From assembly GCF_030816115.1 (NCBI RefSeq), contig NZ_JAUSXQ010000001.1:2728001-2792000 (forward strand): a DNA stretch of 64,000 nt, given 5' to 3'. The stretch comes from Chryseobacterium sp. W4I1. Its GTDB lineage: Bacteria > Bacteroidota > Bacteroidia > Flavobacteriales > Weeksellaceae. Below are positions 62,528 to 64,000 of the stretch, piece after piece (position 1 is the first letter of the stretch; every line of letters begins with the position of its first letter). The position numbers and the translations under genes were made by a program. Below the pieces are notes generated by a model that ran no database searches, was not told the DNA's origin, and saw nothing but the letters and a program-made list of their open reading frames with translations.

Positions 62528-64000
62528 ATGAGAAAATTTATATATGTAATGGCTGCTTTTTCTTTAGCAGTCTTGGGGAGCTGTACTAATGAAGCGGCAA
62601 AATTGGATGATAATCAGATGGCACGTACGCCCGAACAGGTTATTAATATTACTTCATACGGAAGTTATCCTTCATCACTTTCAAAGTTTAAAACTTTATC
62701 GAAGGGAGCAACAGATCCTGATGATTTTACGGAAACCCGTGAATTTCAGTCTTCAGAATCTATCGTACTGCCACATCTTCAAATGTATATTTTCCCGGGA
62801 TCCCTTCTGAAAGGGAATTCTATCCAGAATATGGACTTTAAACCTATTTCGGCCTCAGTAAAGCCTGTTACCGTTTCTATGTCTATTCCGGCTTTGAACA
62901 AAAAAACAGCATTTACGATAGACCAACCTTCATTGTCTAAGACCAGACAGCTGGTACAGGATTATATCCAGTCTGCAGATTTTACTCAGAACGGTACTTT
63001 AAGTTACAGTGTTGAACAGTTTACTTCTTATGATGAGCTGAAGGTAGCCTTCGGATCGAATGTAAATACCAGATCATTATTCGGAAAAAATTCTTCTTCT
63101 ACAAATATCGAAGAGGGAATGATTTCAAAAAGAAGCGGATTTTATGTGAAATTTTACCAGACTTCTTTCACGCTGGATATGGATATTCCGGCAGGATCGC
63201 TTGTTAATGACAATAATTTTGACAGCGGCGGTGTGGAACCTGTTTATGTAAGTTCTATTTCTTACGGAAGAATGGGCGTTCTGTCTATTGAAACAAATGA
63301 GCAGGCAGATACAGCAAAAAAGACGATCAATGAGACCTTCAGCAAGCTATTTGTAAATGGAGAAAGTTCTCTGACCCAGGAGGAAAAAAACTTCCTGAAT
63401 GGTGCTGATTTTAATTTATACCTGATTGGCGGAAGCGGCGTTACAGCAGTACAGTCTTTTCAGGGATATGCCGCTTTTGTAAATCATATTGCTAAAGGAA
63501 ATTTCTCGAAAAGCCAGCCAGGAGTTCCTATTTTCTGTTCCTATTCTTACCTGAATGATAATTCTCCAGTGAAGACGACCTTCAAATTCGATATTAAAAA
63601 GAAGCCTGTTTACGTAGAGCTGAAAATAGAAAATATAGAAAATTTCAGAACTACATTTGGACCTACGCAGTTTGGTAAGATGGGAAAACTGACACTTCAT
63701 TATTATGACAGCCGTTCCAGAACCAAAATGATTGCACCACCGTATGTGAAGTTTAAGATTAAAGCAGACAGAACGGCAACAGGAGATGATATTCTGGGCA
63801 TTAAGAGTCCTTTCATCGATCAATATACCTATCCAAGGGAAATTACACTCCAAAATGCCGGGGGTGATACTTTCACCAATGTTTCAGGGTTTTACTCTAC
63901 ATCATGCATTTTTGACATGGCAAATCCCAATAATGCCACTTACTGTGCAAACCCGTTGAACATTGTTCTGGATAACGAACTCAGAAATTTCATGAACGGC
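62528..64000 (+). CDS. Thiol-activated (cholesterol-dependent) cytolysin-like lipoprotein, C-terminus cut
   Basis: 491 residues are visible. Lipoprotein signal (AAFSLAVLGSCTN, Cys19). VEPVYVSSISYGRMGVLSIE, FNLYLIGGSGVTAVQSF and PGVPIFCSYSYLNDNSPVKT match the core of pneumolysin-type cytolysins (PPLYVSSVAYGR; AVVLGGDAQ; PISYTSVFLKDNSVA). Such proteins form very large pores. In Elizabethkingia, CDC-like proteins act in pairs of long and short forms. The membrane-binding undecapeptide region lies near or beyond the visible end, so target specificity cannot be judged. The lipid anchor is unusual for a secreted toxin. Confidence 0.85.
   Translation, partial: MRKFIYVMAAFSLAVLGSCTNEAAKLDDNQMARTPEQVINITSYGSYPSSLSKFKTLSKGATDPDDFTETREFQSSESIVLPHLQMYIFPGSLLKGNSIQNMDFKPISASVKPVTVSMSIPALNKKTAFTIDQPSLSKTRQLVQDYIQSADFTQNGTLSYSVEQFTSYDELKVAFGSNVNTRSLFGKNSSSTNIEEGMISKRSGFYVKFYQTSFTLDMDIPAGSLVNDNNFDSGGVEPVYVSSISYGRMGVLSIETNEQADTAKKTINETFSKLFVNGESSLTQEEKNFLNGADFNLYLIGGSGVTAVQSFQGYAAFVNHIAKGNFSKSQPGVPIFCSYSYLNDNSPVKTTFKFDIKKKPVYVELKIENIENFRTTFGPTQFGKMGKLTLHYYDSRSRTKMIAPPYVKFKIKADRTATGDDILGIKSPFIDQYTYPREITLQNAGGDTFTNVSGFYSTSCIFDMANPNNATYCANPLNIVLDNELRNFMNG

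Noticed and set aside
63416..63853. 145-aa minus-strand ORF at the window end
   Set aside because: It is antisense to the cytolysin-like gene and shows no protein-family features.

Overview
The window is AT-rich DNA from a Bacteroidota bacterium of the family Weeksellaceae, most likely Chryseobacterium or a close relative. The evidence is gliding genes (gldB, gldC), type IX secretion C-terminal domains, a PafA-type alkaline phosphatase, the -33/-7 promoter type of this phylum (TTTG/TTG, 19-21 nt, TAnnTTTG), and a subtype-iii type VI secretion (T6SS) island. No tRNA, rRNA or CRISPR array was found.

Layout. 1-5 kb: peptidoglycan hydrolase (cut by the window start), a PLP desulfhydrase/deaminase, small conserved proteins, a DUF4136 lipoprotein and a secreted T9SS endonuclease I. 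5.3-17.0 kb: one minus-strand T6SS accessory island, read from the right as Hcp/TssD, VgrG, a 56-aa protein, DUF2931 lipoprotein, DUF2235 (Tle1-like) lipase, LysM protein, secreted protein, DUF4280 PAAR-like tip, a 935-aa OmpA-domain protein and a lipoprotein. 17.2-24 kb: DUF2752, NamA-like reductase, cytidine deaminase, and a cobalamin-riboswitch-controlled BtuB-like receptor with a BtuG-like lipoprotein; then CCA transferase. 24-33 kb: housekeeping genes (tsaC, cystathionine gamma-synthase, gldC, gldB, nadE), with a REP-associated Y1 transposase among REP-like hairpins at 25.1-25.9 kb. 33-34.3 kb: a membrane-anchored barnase and its barstar, separated by a 399-bp inverted-repeat element carrying a GIY-YIG nuclease. 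34-46 kb: T9SS HAF-repeat protein, a TPR/AraC regulator with a paralogue lacking the DNA-binding domain, PafA, and small accessory enzymes. 46.4-50.7 kb: a decayed pseudogene, malate dehydrogenase, heme oxygenase and bacteriophytochrome kinase. 51-57.3 kb: a porin / CitT-like carrier / three-subunit succinate dehydrogenase-fumarate reductase operon. 57-64 kb: membrane protein, nucleoid-associated protein, an AraC regulator, two cassettes of a small membrane protein plus a DUF7674-like protein, and the start of a cholesterol-dependent-cytolysin-like lipoprotein.

Three genes (mdh, the phytochrome kinase, one AraC regulator) are each broken by a single extra A/T in a homopolymer. The shared signature may be sequencing error, but each must be checked. 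The most novel-looking structures are the GIY-YIG mini-element inside the barnase/barstar locus, the duplicated small-membrane-protein/DUF7674 cassettes beside the cytolysin-like gene, the REP/Y1-transposase array, and the OmpA-membrane protein of the T6SS island.
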